This document shows, in pieces, positions 43,807 to 51,831 of a stretch of 64,000 nucleotides of DNA. The notes under the pieces are model-generated. The model had not been told where the DNA came from. It ran no database searches and saw only the letters and a program-made list of their open reading frames with translations. The DNA is from Neorhizobium alkalisoli. Lineage in GTDB: Bacteria; Pseudomonadota; Alphaproteobacteria; Rhizobiales; Rhizobiaceae. The position numbers and the translations under genes were made by a program. Location: assembly GCF_007829835.1 (NCBI RefSeq), contig NZ_VIWP01000014.1, forward strand, positions 62,001 through 126,000, given 5' to 3'. Position 1 is the first letter of the stretch, and each line of letters starts with the position of its first letter.

Positions 43807-44708
43807 CCGGCGGCTTCGAAGCTTTCCGCCAATGGCTGCAGGCGCTGGCGGCAGGCGGATATCTGCCTCCGTCGCTGGGCTATGGATTTGCCGTCAATGC
43901 GCTTCTGGCCGGTCTGATCGCCGGCCCGATGCTCGGTTTCCTGGGCACGCTAGTCGTCGTCAAGCGACATGCCTTCTTCTCCGAAGCGGTCGGACACGCG
44001 GCCCTGACCGGGGTTGCGATCGGCATTCTTGCAGGCGAGCCCTATACCAGTCCCTACGGCTCGCTGTTCGGCTATTGCCTGATCTTCGGCTTCGCGCTCA
44101 ACTATCTGCGGCACCGAACCGGCCTTTCGCCCGATACGCTGATCGGCGTCTTCCTCTCCATGTCGCTGGCGCTCGGTGCAAGCGTGCTTCTGGTGCTGGC
44201 CGGCCGCATCAATGTCCACATTCTCGAAAACGTCCTGTTCGGTTCGATCCTGACCGTATCCGGCACGGATATCACCATCCTGGCAATCATCGGCCTCATC
44301 GTCGTGACCATGACTGCGGTCTTCTTCAACCGGTTCATGCTGGCGAGCTTCAACCCGATGCTTGCATCGGTGCGCGGCATTCCAGTGAAGGTTCTCGACT
44401 ATGCCTTCGTCATTCTGGTGACGATCGTCACGGTCGCCTGCGTCAAGATCATCGGCGCCGTCCTGGTCGGAGCATTGCTGGTCATTCCGGCTGCAGGTGC
44501 GCGCATCGTCTCGAAATCGCTCAAAGGATTTGTGGCGCTCTCCACAGGCTTTGCCCTTGTCGCGACGATCGCCGGCATCCTCGTGCCGATGGAAACGGAT
44601 CTGCCGGTTCCCTCGGGCGCCGCCATCATCCTTGCGGCCGGGTGCCTGTTCATCGCCTGCGCCGTGCTGCGCACGCTGATCCCGTCCATGAGAGGAGAAA
44701 GCCAGTGA
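43803..44708 (+). CDS. Metal ABC transporter permease (ZnuB/TroC-like)
   Basis: 301 aa with about eight transmembrane segments. FLGTLVVVKRHAFFSEAVGHAALTGVAIG is the signature of ABC-3 metal permeases, and PVKVLDYAFVILVTIVTVACVKIIGAVLVGALLVIP is the conserved second half. Forms the inner-membrane channel for the metal delivered by the ZnuA-like protein. Overlaps the following binding-protein gene through a GTGA start/stop. Confidence 0.9.
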   Translation: MTGGFEAFRQWLQALAAGGYLPPSLGYGFAVNALLAGLIAGPMLGFLGTLVVVKRHAFFSEAVGHAALTGVAIGILAGEPYTSPYGSLFGYCLIFGFALNYLRHRTGLSPDTLIGVFLSMSLALGASVLLVLAGRINVHILENVLFGSILTVSGTDITILAIIGLIVVTMTAVFFNRFMLASFNPMLASVRGIPVKVLDYAFVILVTIVTVACVKIIGAVLVGALLVIPAAGARIVSKSLKGFVALSTGFALVATIAGILVPMETDLPVPSGAAIILAAGCLFIACAVLRTLIPSMRGESQ

Positions 44709-45673
44709 GCCCGTACCTGAAGCGCCGCCTCGTGATCGCGGCTGCATTCGCGATACCGGCAGGCAAGGTTTTCGCCCAGGTGAAACAGGGCGGCTCCGCC
44801 GACATGCCGGTGACCATCCTGACCGCCCATCCCGCCGCTTTCGCGCTTGCCGCGACCCTTGCCAAGGGCAGCCTGATCGTCACGAAGACAGTACAGCCGG
44901 AGCGCCTTCCGGCAAGCCGCCTCGCATCCTTCCTGGCGGGGCGCGGCAAAGCGGCACTGGAGAGCGCTGCCGCGGATGCCGATGCCGTCATCACCTTCCG
45001 GTCCTTCTGGCCAGAAGATCCACTCTATCCGCATGCGCGCCGCGCCAATATAAGGCTGATCGAAATCGATGCCGCAAGACCAATCGACGGACGCCTTCCC
45101 GGCATCGCAATCGCGGACCCGACCGACGACCGGGTAATTTACGATGCGCTGATGCTGACGCCGATGTCCCCATCCGGCGAAGCCATGGCGCCATGGCTGT
45201 CGCCGACCGTGATGGGTCGGATGGCTGACATAATTGCAGCCGATCTGTGCCGGCTCGTTCCATCTGCGGCGGCCAGCATCACAAGCAATTGCGCCACCCT
45301 GAAGCAGCGGCTTTTCGCGATCAGGGCGGATATCGAGCTGGCTTTGGCAGGAGCCGACAATCTGACGGCACTCGCGCTGTCACCGCATTTCCAGTACCTC
45401 GCCCAAGACCTTTCGATCGAGCTTCTCGGCTCCATCACTGCCGCACCGAACGAGTGGACGCCGGAGCGTTGTGGCAAGCTCGTAGCCTGGCTGCGTGATC
45501 ACGACGTCAAAGTCGTCCTGCTTGACGCCGACCCTGGTGACGATCTGCAAGATGCCATCCGAAACGCGGGCAGCACCCCGGCCGTGCTTTCGACGATCGG
45601 TGAAAAGCTCGACGACCCCCTTTCGTTTGTGGATTTCAACATGTCGGTAATTGCGCGAGCATTTGCTGGTTGA
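44705..45673 (+). CDS. Second metal-binding-protein-like protein, ligands partly lost
   Basis: 322 aa from GTG. N-terminus MSPYLKRRLVIAAAFAIPAG is a signal sequence. The body aligns by pattern with ZnuA-type proteins, but two ligand positions lack histidine: the NPH site reads QPERLP, and the DPH-WLSP site reads APWLSP (Pro163). His228 (SPHFQYLAQDL) and an acidic LLDADPG remain. It may bind a metallophore or ligand-bound metal, or act as an accessory rather than a free-ion receptor. Last gene of the operon. Confidence 0.72.
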   Translation: MSPYLKRRLVIAAAFAIPAGKVFAQVKQGGSADMPVTILTAHPAAFALAATLAKGSLIVTKTVQPERLPASRLASFLAGRGKAALESAAADADAVITFRSFWPEDPLYPHARRANIRLIEIDAARPIDGRLPGIAIADPTDDRVIYDALMLTPMSPSGEAMAPWLSPTVMGRMADIIAADLCRLVPSAAASITSNCATLKQRLFAIRADIELALAGADNLTALALSPHFQYLAQDLSIELLGSITAAPNEWTPERCGKLVAWLRDHDVKVVLLDADPGDDLQDAIRNAGSTPAVLSTIGEKLDDPLSFVDFNMSVIARAFAG

Positions 45674-45985
45674 TCGGTGGAAGCGAGCAGTACCAGCATT
45701 CGACGGCGAGACATGAGGAGGCGATAACATCTTCCTCCGACCCCGCCAATTGGCTCTTCATGCCGATGAGCGGCAGATCTTTTGATGATCTTCATTCGGA
45801 GTTTTGCTTGCGGAAGCCTAAATGCATATGGGCTTGCAGATCTCTCACCCCTTAGTGGCAACCGAACTAAGCGTCACTCGATATCACCCACTCCAATGAG
45901 TTGGCGCGACTTAAGCAATCCCGATATCCGAGAATGGACTGCCGCCCTCATAGCTAACGCGAGCGGCCTCGCCCTTTCCGTACCG
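45674..45985. other. 312-base intergenic region, no gene seen
   Basis: Between the convergent metal-ABC operon and the racemase-family gene. Lower GC than its surroundings, stop-rich in most frames, and no convincing terminator stem; GGAGG/CCTCC repeats around 45717-45738 are weak. The composition could reflect decayed sequence, but no recognisable remnant was found. Confidence 0.5.
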
Positions 45986-47104
45986 TCAGCTCAGGCTTTT
46001 GCTGTAACGCTCAAAGCTCTTCGACAGGATCGTCGTGCTGGCGCCCGGCTGCTGCGGTCGCCGAAACACGCCGCCTTCAACATTGGCGGGCTCCTCGAAA
46101 TGGTCCTTGATCCAGGGAATATATTCCAGAATGGTCGAAGCCGGATGCCAGTAGCTCAGCTGCACATGCACTTGGCTCATCTCGCCGGCATGCGGCACGA
46201 CCGGTAGCCGGTGCGCCAGCGCCAGATCAGCCACCTGAATATATTCGGTCACGCCGCCAAGGCGGGTGACATCGGGTTGGACATAATGAACGGCACCGGC
46301 CGAGATGAACGCGCGAAACGCGTCGACGCTGTAAAGCTGTTCGCCGAGCGCGATCGGCATCGACGTGCTGCGGGCAAGCGTCGCATGGCTGCCGACATCG
46401 TCGTACCAGAGCGGCTCCTCGAACCAGTAGATATCGAGATCTCGGGCGCGTTCGCAAAAACGCTGGCAGGTCGGCAGGTCCCATTTGCCATTGCCGTCGA
46501 TGGCGATCCTGACATCGGCGCCCAGCCTTTTGCGCACCGCTTCCAGCCGCCGCACATCGGCATTCGGATCGTCATGGCCGACCTTGATCTTGAGCCGGGT
46601 AAAGCCGTCCTCTTCGACAGCCTTGACCGAGCCGGCGAGCAGCGCATCGAGTGAAAAGGAGAGCCAGCCGATATCGGTATTATAGGCTTCGAGCCTGTCC
46701 GTCCGGGCACCGCCGAGATGCGCCCAGAGCGGCACGCCCGCCCTCTTGGCGGCGAGATCCCATAGCGCCACATCGACTGCGGCAAGCGCAAGCTGGGTAA
46801 TGCCGGCGCGCCCGACCCATTGCAGGGCCGGATGGCGGGCGAGTTTTGTCCAGAGCCGCGCATGATCCGAAGCGTCCTCGCCGATCAGGAGCTCCGCATA
46901 ACAATCGCGGATACAGACTGTGATCAGCCGGTCGGAGGCGAGATGCGAATGCGTGCCGGTGAAGCCGTAACCCTTCAGGCCATCCGTCGTGGTGATGATC
47001 GTGCCGACCACGCCCCAATGGGTGATGCTGTGGGTCGAATCCGAAATGGAATCCGAGGTCAGCGGCAAATGCAGGATGAAGGGTTCGACGGATTTGATTT
47101 TCAT
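45986..47104 (-). CDS. Mandelate racemase/muconate lactonizing enzyme family protein (probable acid-sugar dehydratase)
   Basis: 372 aa from the ATG at 47104, which follows GGGAGGAG. Enolase-superfamily barrel with KxK base motif (LKIKVG), metal ligands in AIDGNGKWD, WFEEPL and GEQL, and the MR-type Asp/His dyad in VQPDVTRLGG and VVPHAGEM. These enzymes dehydrate acid sugars or racemise hydroxy acids. In a cluster with hexonate genes, a hexonate dehydratase giving a 2-keto-3-deoxy acid is likely, substrate unknown. The GntR gene lies 30 bases upstream on the same strand. Confidence 0.84.
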   Translation of the reverse strand: MKIKSVEPFILHLPLTSDSISDSTHSITHWGVVGTIITTTDGLKGYGFTGTHSHLASDRLITVCIRDCYAELLIGEDASDHARLWTKLARHPALQWVGRAGITQLALAAVDVALWDLAAKRAGVPLWAHLGGARTDRLEAYNTDIGWLSFSLDALLAGSVKAVEEDGFTRLKIKVGHDDPNADVRRLEAVRKRLGADVRIAIDGNGKWDLPTCQRFCERARDLDIYWFEEPLWYDDVGSHATLARSTSMPIALGEQLYSVDAFRAFISAGAVHYVQPDVTRLGGVTEYIQVADLALAHRLPVVPHAGEMSQVHVQLSYWHPASTILEYIPWIKDHFEEPANVEGGVFRRPQQPGASTTILSKSFERYSKSLS

Positions 47105-47134
47105 GGCTGGGCTCCTCCCCATTTTTCCAAAAAT

Positions 47135-48151
47135 TCAGTCGGGCCTGATCGGATCCAGACGTTCCAGATAAGGCAGATCCCGCGGCGACATGGTGCTGGC
47201 GACGGCGCGGATGCGCAGCATCGCCCGTTCGCGCGAGACCTGCAGATGCCGCACGAGCGCCGTCTTGGCGGACGTGACGTCACCGCTCGACAAGCGCTGC
47301 AGCACGTCGAGATGTTCGGGCAGAAACGGCTCCGTCTCGAACAGTTCCGACGTGCCCTGATAGAGAAAATGATGCGCCACCAGCAGCGCCTGCGGCAGGC
47401 TGATTGCCTGCATCAGGGCCTGATGATCGCAATGGCCGAGCAGTTCGACATGCAGTTCCTGTTCGAGCGCATCCAGGCGACCCGCATCGATTTCGGCACC
47501 TGAGACCATCGATGCCTCGACATTTTGAAGCAGACGACCGAGCAGATCGGGCGGCAGGCGCGGAAACGCCTTTTCCAGCGCCAGCGGTTCCAGCGCCCAG
47601 CGCAGCTCGTAGAGCTCGCCGATATGTTTTTCGGTCAGCGCCGGCGCATACCATCGGCCGCTGTCGTCCTTGCGCACGATGCCACGCTGCTGCAACCGCG
47701 CCACGACATCGCGCGCCACGGTGCGGCTGACATGATAGGCCTTGGCCAGCGCCGCCTCGTTGATGCGCCAGCTCGCCAGCGAGGTACGCGAAACGAGTTC
47801 GATCTCGATTTCCCCATAGATCAGCTCCCAGCTCGGCTGGAACTGGATCCGGTCGGCTGCCAAGGCGGAAATACTGGGGGGCTGATGATCCGGCTCGGGA
47901 GGACGGCCCGACAGTGGCAGGACCTCATATCCCCGCGTCTGCGATTTGCGAACAAAACCTTCCCGCTCAAGCTCGGACAAAGCCTGGCGTGCCGGAGCAC
48001 GGCTGATGCCGAAACGCTGGGCGATGGCGGTTTCAGCCAGATGCGTGCCGGCCGACACCGCACCCGAAACGATCTCCTCCGCCAGAACCTCGAAAGCGCG
48101 TCGGTAGAGTTTTGGCGACAGGCCGACGGCTCGCGGTGTCGGGGAATTCAT
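47135..48151 (-). CDS. GntR-family regulator with two winged-helix domains and FCD domain
   Basis: 338 aa from the ATG at 48151. First winged helix at about 14-79 (HLAETAIAQRFGISRAPARQALSELEREGFV). A second, similar one at about 110-171 (SWRINEAALAKAYHVSRTVARDVVARLQQRGIV). An FCD effector domain follows (about 178-320: LYELRWALEPLALEKAFPRL ... HLQVSRERAM). Normal GntR/FCD proteins are near 220-250 aa with one winged helix. It is divergent from the Ldh2 gene and faces a 30-bp palindrome, so it probably controls both its own operon and that gene. Confidence 0.85.
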   Translation of the reverse strand: MNSPTPRAVGLSPKLYRRAFEVLAEEIVSGAVSAGTHLAETAIAQRFGISRAPARQALSELEREGFVRKSQTRGYEVLPLSGRPPEPDHQPPSISALAADRIQFQPSWELIYGEIEIELVSRTSLASWRINEAALAKAYHVSRTVARDVVARLQQRGIVRKDDSGRWYAPALTEKHIGELYELRWALEPLALEKAFPRLPPDLLGRLLQNVEASMVSGAEIDAGRLDALEQELHVELLGHCDHQALMQAISLPQALLVAHHFLYQGTSELFETEPFLPEHLDVLQRLSSGDVTSAKTALVRHLQVSRERAMLRIRAVASTMSPRDLPYLERLDPIRPD

Positions 48152-48222
48152 GGCCTGGTCCCTGGGCTCCGGTGACGACAATTCGAAAAATCTCCTCTCC
48201 CCATGGATTGCACTCCTCAAGG

Positions 48223-48252
48223 ATAATGTCTAGTGTGCACACAAGACATTAT
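48223..48252. promoter_or_regulatory. 30-bp near-perfect palindrome, probable GntR operator
   Basis: Outer arms ATAATGTCT and AGACATTAT are perfect complements; the centre GTGTGCACAC is itself a palindrome; only the A/A pair between them mismatches. It lies between the divergent GntR and Ldh2 genes, just upstream of both ribosome-binding regions. The nested two-dyad layout matches a dimer with two DNA-binding domains per subunit. Confidence 0.75.
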
Positions 48253-48269
48253 AGCGCCTGGGGAGGAGA

Positions 48270-49355
48270 ATGTCGGAATTGGCCACGAATACCAGCGTCG
48301 CGCTTGCCGGACTGGACGCCTTCTGCCGAAACGTGTTGAAGGCCTGCGGTGCGGATGACGCGACCGCGGATGCAACGACGCGGGCGATGATGCATGGCAC
48401 CCGCCATGGCGTGGACAGCCACGGCATCCGGCTGTTGCCGCATTATGTCCGGGCACTGGAGGGCGGAAGGCTGAACAAGGCACCGAAACTGGCCAAAGTC
48501 CACGGCTTCGGTGCCGTCGAGACGCTTGATGCCGACAATGCGCAAGGCGCGCTCGGCGCCTACACCGCCATGGACCGCGCCATCATGCTTGCAGGAAAGT
48601 TCGGCATCGGTGCTGTCGGCATCCGCAACACGTCGCATTTCGGCCCGGCCGGTGCCTTTGCCATCGAAGCCGCACGGCGGGGCATGATCGGCCTCGCCTT
48701 CTGCAATTCCGACAGCTTTGTGCGCCTGCATGACGGCGCAACCCGGTTTCACGGCACCAATCCGATCGCGGCCGCCGTGCCCGTTCCCGGCCAGAACCCC
48801 TGGCTGCTCGACATGGCGACCAGCGCAATTCCGTTCAATCGGGTGATGCTCTACCGCAGCACCGGTGCGCCCCTGCCCGACGCCGTCGCCTCCGATGCGA
48901 GCGGCCACAATACGAATGATGCAACGATTGCCGAGATGCTGGCGCCGCTTGGGGCAGAATTCGGTTTCAAGGGCGCCGGGCTTGCCGGCCTTTCGGAAAT
49001 CCTGAGTGCGGTCCTGACCGGCATGCGGCTGAGCTTCGATCTCGCCCCGATGATGGGCAAGGACTTTTCCACGCCGCGCGGTCTCGGCGCCTTCGTTCTG
49101 GCAATCGCGCCGGAAGCATTCGGCGATCGGTCGACTTTCGATGCCGGCATGAACCGGTATCTCGAAGTACTGCGGACCTCGCAGCCGCGCGAAGGCTGCA
49201 AGGTCATGGCGCCTGGCGACCGGGAATGGCAGGTTGCTGCAAAGCGTGAAGAGTTGGGCGTCGTGGTCGATCCCGTCACCTTGTCAGCCTTCGCAGAACT
49301 CGCCGCAACCTACGATTTGCAATTGCCGCCGCTTGCTCAGGAAATTAACCCTTGA
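48270..49355 (+). CDS. Ldh2-family NAD(P)-dependent malate/lactate-type dehydrogenase
   Basis: 361 aa. Family signatures: HGVDSHGIRLLPHYVRAL, VGIRNTSHFGPAGAFAIEAARRGMIGLAFCNS and WLLDMATSAIPFNRVMLYR. Members reduce or oxidise 2-oxo/2-hydroxy acids or cyclic imino acids (malate, ureidoglycolate, 2,3-diketogulonate, piperideine-2-carboxylate). GGGGAGGAG precedes the ATG and lies just after the GntR palindrome. In this cluster a sugar-acid substrate is plausible. Its stop codon is contiguous with the operator at 49356. Confidence 0.88.
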   Translation: MSELATNTSVALAGLDAFCRNVLKACGADDATADATTRAMMHGTRHGVDSHGIRLLPHYVRALEGGRLNKAPKLAKVHGFGAVETLDADNAQGALGAYTAMDRAIMLAGKFGIGAVGIRNTSHFGPAGAFAIEAARRGMIGLAFCNSDSFVRLHDGATRFHGTNPIAAAVPVPGQNPWLLDMATSAIPFNRVMLYRSTGAPLPDAVASDASGHNTNDATIAEMLAPLGAEFGFKGAGLAGLSEILSAVLTGMRLSFDLAPMMGKDFSTPRGLGAFVLAIAPEAFGDRSTFDAGMNRYLEVLRTSQPREGCKVMAPGDREWQVAAKREELGVVVDPVTLSAFAELAATYDLQLPPLAQEINP

Positions 49356-49373
49356 CTTACCAAAATTGGTAAG
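49356..49373. promoter_or_regulatory. Palindrome, probable FadR-type GntR operator
   Basis: CTTACCAA-AA-TTGGTAAG, perfect 8-bp arms, directly after the Ldh2 stop and 53 bases before the GntR start. TTGACT at 49352 could be a -35 box overlapping it. The TTACCAA/TTGGTAA half-sites are like those bound by FadR/UxuR-type repressors. Confidence 0.7.
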
Positions 49374-49425
49374 ACAACCTGACAACATTCGCGTCTGGGA
49401 GGGAAACTGGCGCGGGGAGGATTTC

Positions 49426-50139
49426 ATGTTCGTGGCACTGGAACCGCGCCGCCTTTACCGGCAGGTCGCGGAAGAAATACGTGCGCTTATCGACGCTGGC
49501 GGCATTGCCGTCGGTGAGCGGCTTCCCAGTGAACGGGAACTCGCCGAACGCTTCGGCGTGTCACGACCGACGGTACGAGAAGCGCTCATCGTTCTGGAAG
49601 TCGAAGGACGTATCCAGATCCGCGTCGGATCCGGCGTTTATGTCACCGGCAAACCCGCGTTTCCGGCAAAGGTGCTGCCCCATGACGACAGCGAAAGCCC
49701 CTTCGAAATCCTGCAGGCGCGCTGCCTGATCGAAGGCGCGATTGCCGAAGAGGCAGCAAGGCGGATCACGCCGGATGGAATTGCCCGTCTCAACGAGACG
49801 CTGGAGCGGATGGAAGCCTCGGTCGAGGACGCGTCCCAGGCGCTATTCTGGGACCGCGCCTTTCACACGGCGATCACCGACATGATCGGCAACGGCGCGC
49901 TCAACCGCTTCACAGGCATCATCTACGACAGCCGCATGTCGCCCTATTTCGAAAAGCTCGCCAGCCATTTCGAAGGACCACACACCTGGCGGCTCGCCGT
50001 CGAGGAACACAAGGCCATTCGCGACGCCATCCGGACTGGAGACCCGGCCGGCGCCCGCGAGGCGATGCGTCATCACCTGACGCAGTCGCAGCAGAGATTC
50101 TCGGAAAGCTTCGGGGAGGAGCCGACAAGAGAAGACTGA
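49426..50139 (+). CDS. GntR-family regulator, FadR/UxuR subfamily
   Basis: 237 aa from the ATG preceded by GGGGAGGAT. Winged helix at 8-75 (GERLPSERELAERFGVSRPTVREALIVLEVEGRI) and an FCD domain (about 90-225, with FHTAITDMIGNGAL and EHKAIRDAIRTGDP supplying metal-site histidines). Standard size. It precedes the TRAP importer and uronate genes and has a palindrome in its promoter, so it is the likely local repressor of hexuronate/hexonate catabolism. Confidence 0.88.
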   Translation: MFVALEPRRLYRQVAEEIRALIDAGGIAVGERLPSERELAERFGVSRPTVREALIVLEVEGRIQIRVGSGVYVTGKPAFPAKVLPHDDSESPFEILQARCLIEGAIAEEAARRITPDGIARLNETLERMEASVEDASQALFWDRAFHTAITDMIGNGALNRFTGIIYDSRMSPYFEKLASHFEGPHTWRLAVEEHKAIRDAIRTGDPAGAREAMRHHLTQSQQRFSESFGEEPTRED

Positions 50140-50201
50140 GCCCAAGGCCCGCCGGGCCGAGGGTTAAGACCCATCATCTGACATTCTTTCGGGAGGAGAA
50201 T

Positions 50202-51176
50202 ATGAAGTTCAGATTGACAGCACTCTTGGGCGCAGCGGCCATCAGCATGGTCACCGCCCTTGCCGCACATGCGGAAACCACCCTGAAATGGGCGCATGTC
50301 TATGAGACATCCGAGCCGTTCCACACGGAATCTCTCTGGGCCGCTCAGGAGATCGCCAAGCGCACCAATGGCCGCTACAAGATCGACGTGTTTCCTGCCT
50401 CGCAGCTTGGCAAGGAAGCCGATATCAACCAGGGCCTGAAACTCGGCACGGTCGATATCATCATTTCCGGCTCAAGCTTCGCGGCCCGCGACTTCAAGCC
50501 GATCGGCGTTACCTATTTCCCCTATATCTTCCGTAATCCGGAACACCTGATTGCCTATACCAAGAGCGACGTCTTCAAGCGCCTCGCCAAGGGGTATGAG
50601 GACAAGACCGGCAACGTCATCACCGCGGTCAGCTATTACGGCACCCGCCAGACAACGTCGAACAAGCCGATCACGAAATGCTCGGACCTCAATGGCGTGA
50701 AGATGCGCGTTCCGGACGTACCGGCCTATCTCGCCATGCCGCGCGCCTGCGGCGCCAACACGACGCCGATCGCATTCGCGGAAGTCTATCTCGCCCTGCA
50801 GAACGGCACCGTCGATGCCCAGGAAAACCCGCTGACGACGATCGAGGCGAAGAAATTCTTCGAAGTGCAGAAGAACATCGTTCTGACCGCACATATCGTC
50901 GACCACCTGAACACGGTCGTTTCCAAGAGCCGCTGGGCGAGCCTGTCCGACGAGGACAAGCAGATCTTCCGCGACGTGATGCAGGAAGCTGCAGCCCGAA
51001 CCACGAAGATCATCGAAGATCGCGAAAAGGCGCTGGTCGACGAGTTCAAGAAGAAGGGCGTCAACGTCGCCGAGATCGACAAGGCCGACTTCGAGAAGAA
51101 CGTGCTGGAAAAGGTCAAGTTCGAGGACTTCGGTTACGAAAAGGCCGACTGGGAAGCGATCCGCGCCATCAAGTGA
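50202..51176 (+). CDS. TRAP transporter solute-binding protein (DctP family)
   Basis: 324 aa. Signal peptide 1-24 (AAHA/ETT), then TLKWAHVYETSEPFHTESLW, with the conserved arginine that binds substrate carboxylates in VKMRVPDVPAYLAM and ALQNGTVDAQENPLTTI. GGGAGGAG precedes the ATG. Binds an organic acid in the periplasm; DctP relatives beside uxu genes bind glucuronate, galacturonate or hexonates. Followed by a hairpin that may keep it in excess over the membrane subunits. Confidence 0.9.
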   Translation: MKFRLTALLGAAAISMVTALAAHAETTLKWAHVYETSEPFHTESLWAAQEIAKRTNGRYKIDVFPASQLGKEADINQGLKLGTVDIIISGSSFAARDFKPIGVTYFPYIFRNPEHLIAYTKSDVFKRLAKGYEDKTGNVITAVSYYGTRQTTSNKPITKCSDLNGVKMRVPDVPAYLAMPRACGANTTPIAFAEVYLALQNGTVDAQENPLTTIEAKKFFEVQKNIVLTAHIVDHLNTVVSKSRWASLSDEDKQIFRDVMQEAAARTTKIIEDREKALVDEFKKKGVNVAEIDKADFEKNVLEKVKFEDFGYEKADWEAIRAIK

Positions 51177-51198
51177 CGCGGCACGCCTGATACCCGCA

Positions 51199-51222
51199 GG
51201 GCGTGGCCGAAGGGCCGCGCCC
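51199..51222 (+). repeat. Intercistronic hairpin after dctP-type gene
   Basis: GGGCGTGGCC-GAAG-GGCCGCGCCC pairs over 10 bp with one G-U pair and a stable GNRA-type GAAG loop. No T-run. Typical 3' stabiliser for a binding-protein message, giving more binding protein than DctQ/DctM. Confidence 0.6.
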
Positions 51223-51249
51223 CACCCAGCTCTCAAGACGGGAACGCCC

Positions 51250-51828
51250 ATGTCCACTGCACAGGAAGCCCATACACCGGTGACGCCGGAAGAACTTGCC
51301 CACACATTCGATGAAGCCCCCGCCGACGTGGATCTTTCGGTCTACGCCTTCGAAGACTGGATCACCGTCGCCCTGTTCTGGCTGATGACGGGCTGTGTCT
51401 TCCTGCAGTTCTTCACCCGCTACATTCTCAACAACAGCTATGCCTGGACGGAAGAGATCGCCGTCAACTGCCTGATCGGCGTCGTCTTTCTCGGTGCCGT
51501 CATGTGCGTGCGCACGTCGCGCCATATCCAGGTGGATGTGCTTTACCATTATCTGCCGGCCAGGGTGACGCGCGTCATGGCGACGCTCGTCGATCTTATC
51601 CGCATCGCCTTCTTTGCCTACGGGTCCTGGCTGATGTGGCGTTACATGGACATCGTCTCCGGCGAAGAAATGGTCACGGTCGATCTGCCGCGCAGCATCG
51701 TTTTCTATTCTGTGCTGATCGCCTTCGTCCTGATGTTCCTGCGGTCCATTCAGGTTTTCGTCGCCAACATGCGGCGGGGTTATTCCGTGCTCGAACGGCC
51801 GGAAGAATTCCAGAGCGCCGGGGATTAA
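51250..51828 (+). CDS. TRAP transporter small permease (DctQ family)
   Basis: 192 aa with four transmembrane segments (WITVALFWLMTGCVFLQFFT, EIAVNCLIGVVFLGAVMCV, LIRIAFFAYGSWLMW, SIVFYSVLIAFVLMFL). YAWTEEIAVN is the DctQ signature. An unusually long, Ser/Pro/Asp-rich N-terminal tail of about 35 residues precedes the first helix. Pairs with the DctM protein encoded 3 bases downstream. Confidence 0.88.
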   Translation: MSTAQEAHTPVTPEELAHTFDEAPADVDLSVYAFEDWITVALFWLMTGCVFLQFFTRYILNNSYAWTEEIAVNCLIGVVFLGAVMCVRTSRHIQVDVLYHYLPARVTRVMATLVDLIRIAFFAYGSWLMWRYMDIVSGEEMVTVDLPRSIVFYSVLIAFVLMFLRSIQVFVANMRRGYSVLERPEEFQSAGD

Positions 51829-51831
51829 ATC

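Noticed and set aside
43787..45673. Long plus-strand frame spanning the metal permease into the second binding protein
   Set aside because: The first half is an out-of-frame shadow of the permease; a GTG start with coupling overlap at 44705 explains the second half.
45674..45985. Possible insertion-sequence remnant or attachment site in the low-GC gap
   Set aside because: No terminal inverted repeats, target duplication, tRNA end or transposase-like frame could be found.
50146..50158. GGCCC-GCC-GGGCC hairpin between the GntR and DctP genes as terminator
   Set aside because: Five-bp stem with no T-run; too weak to call.
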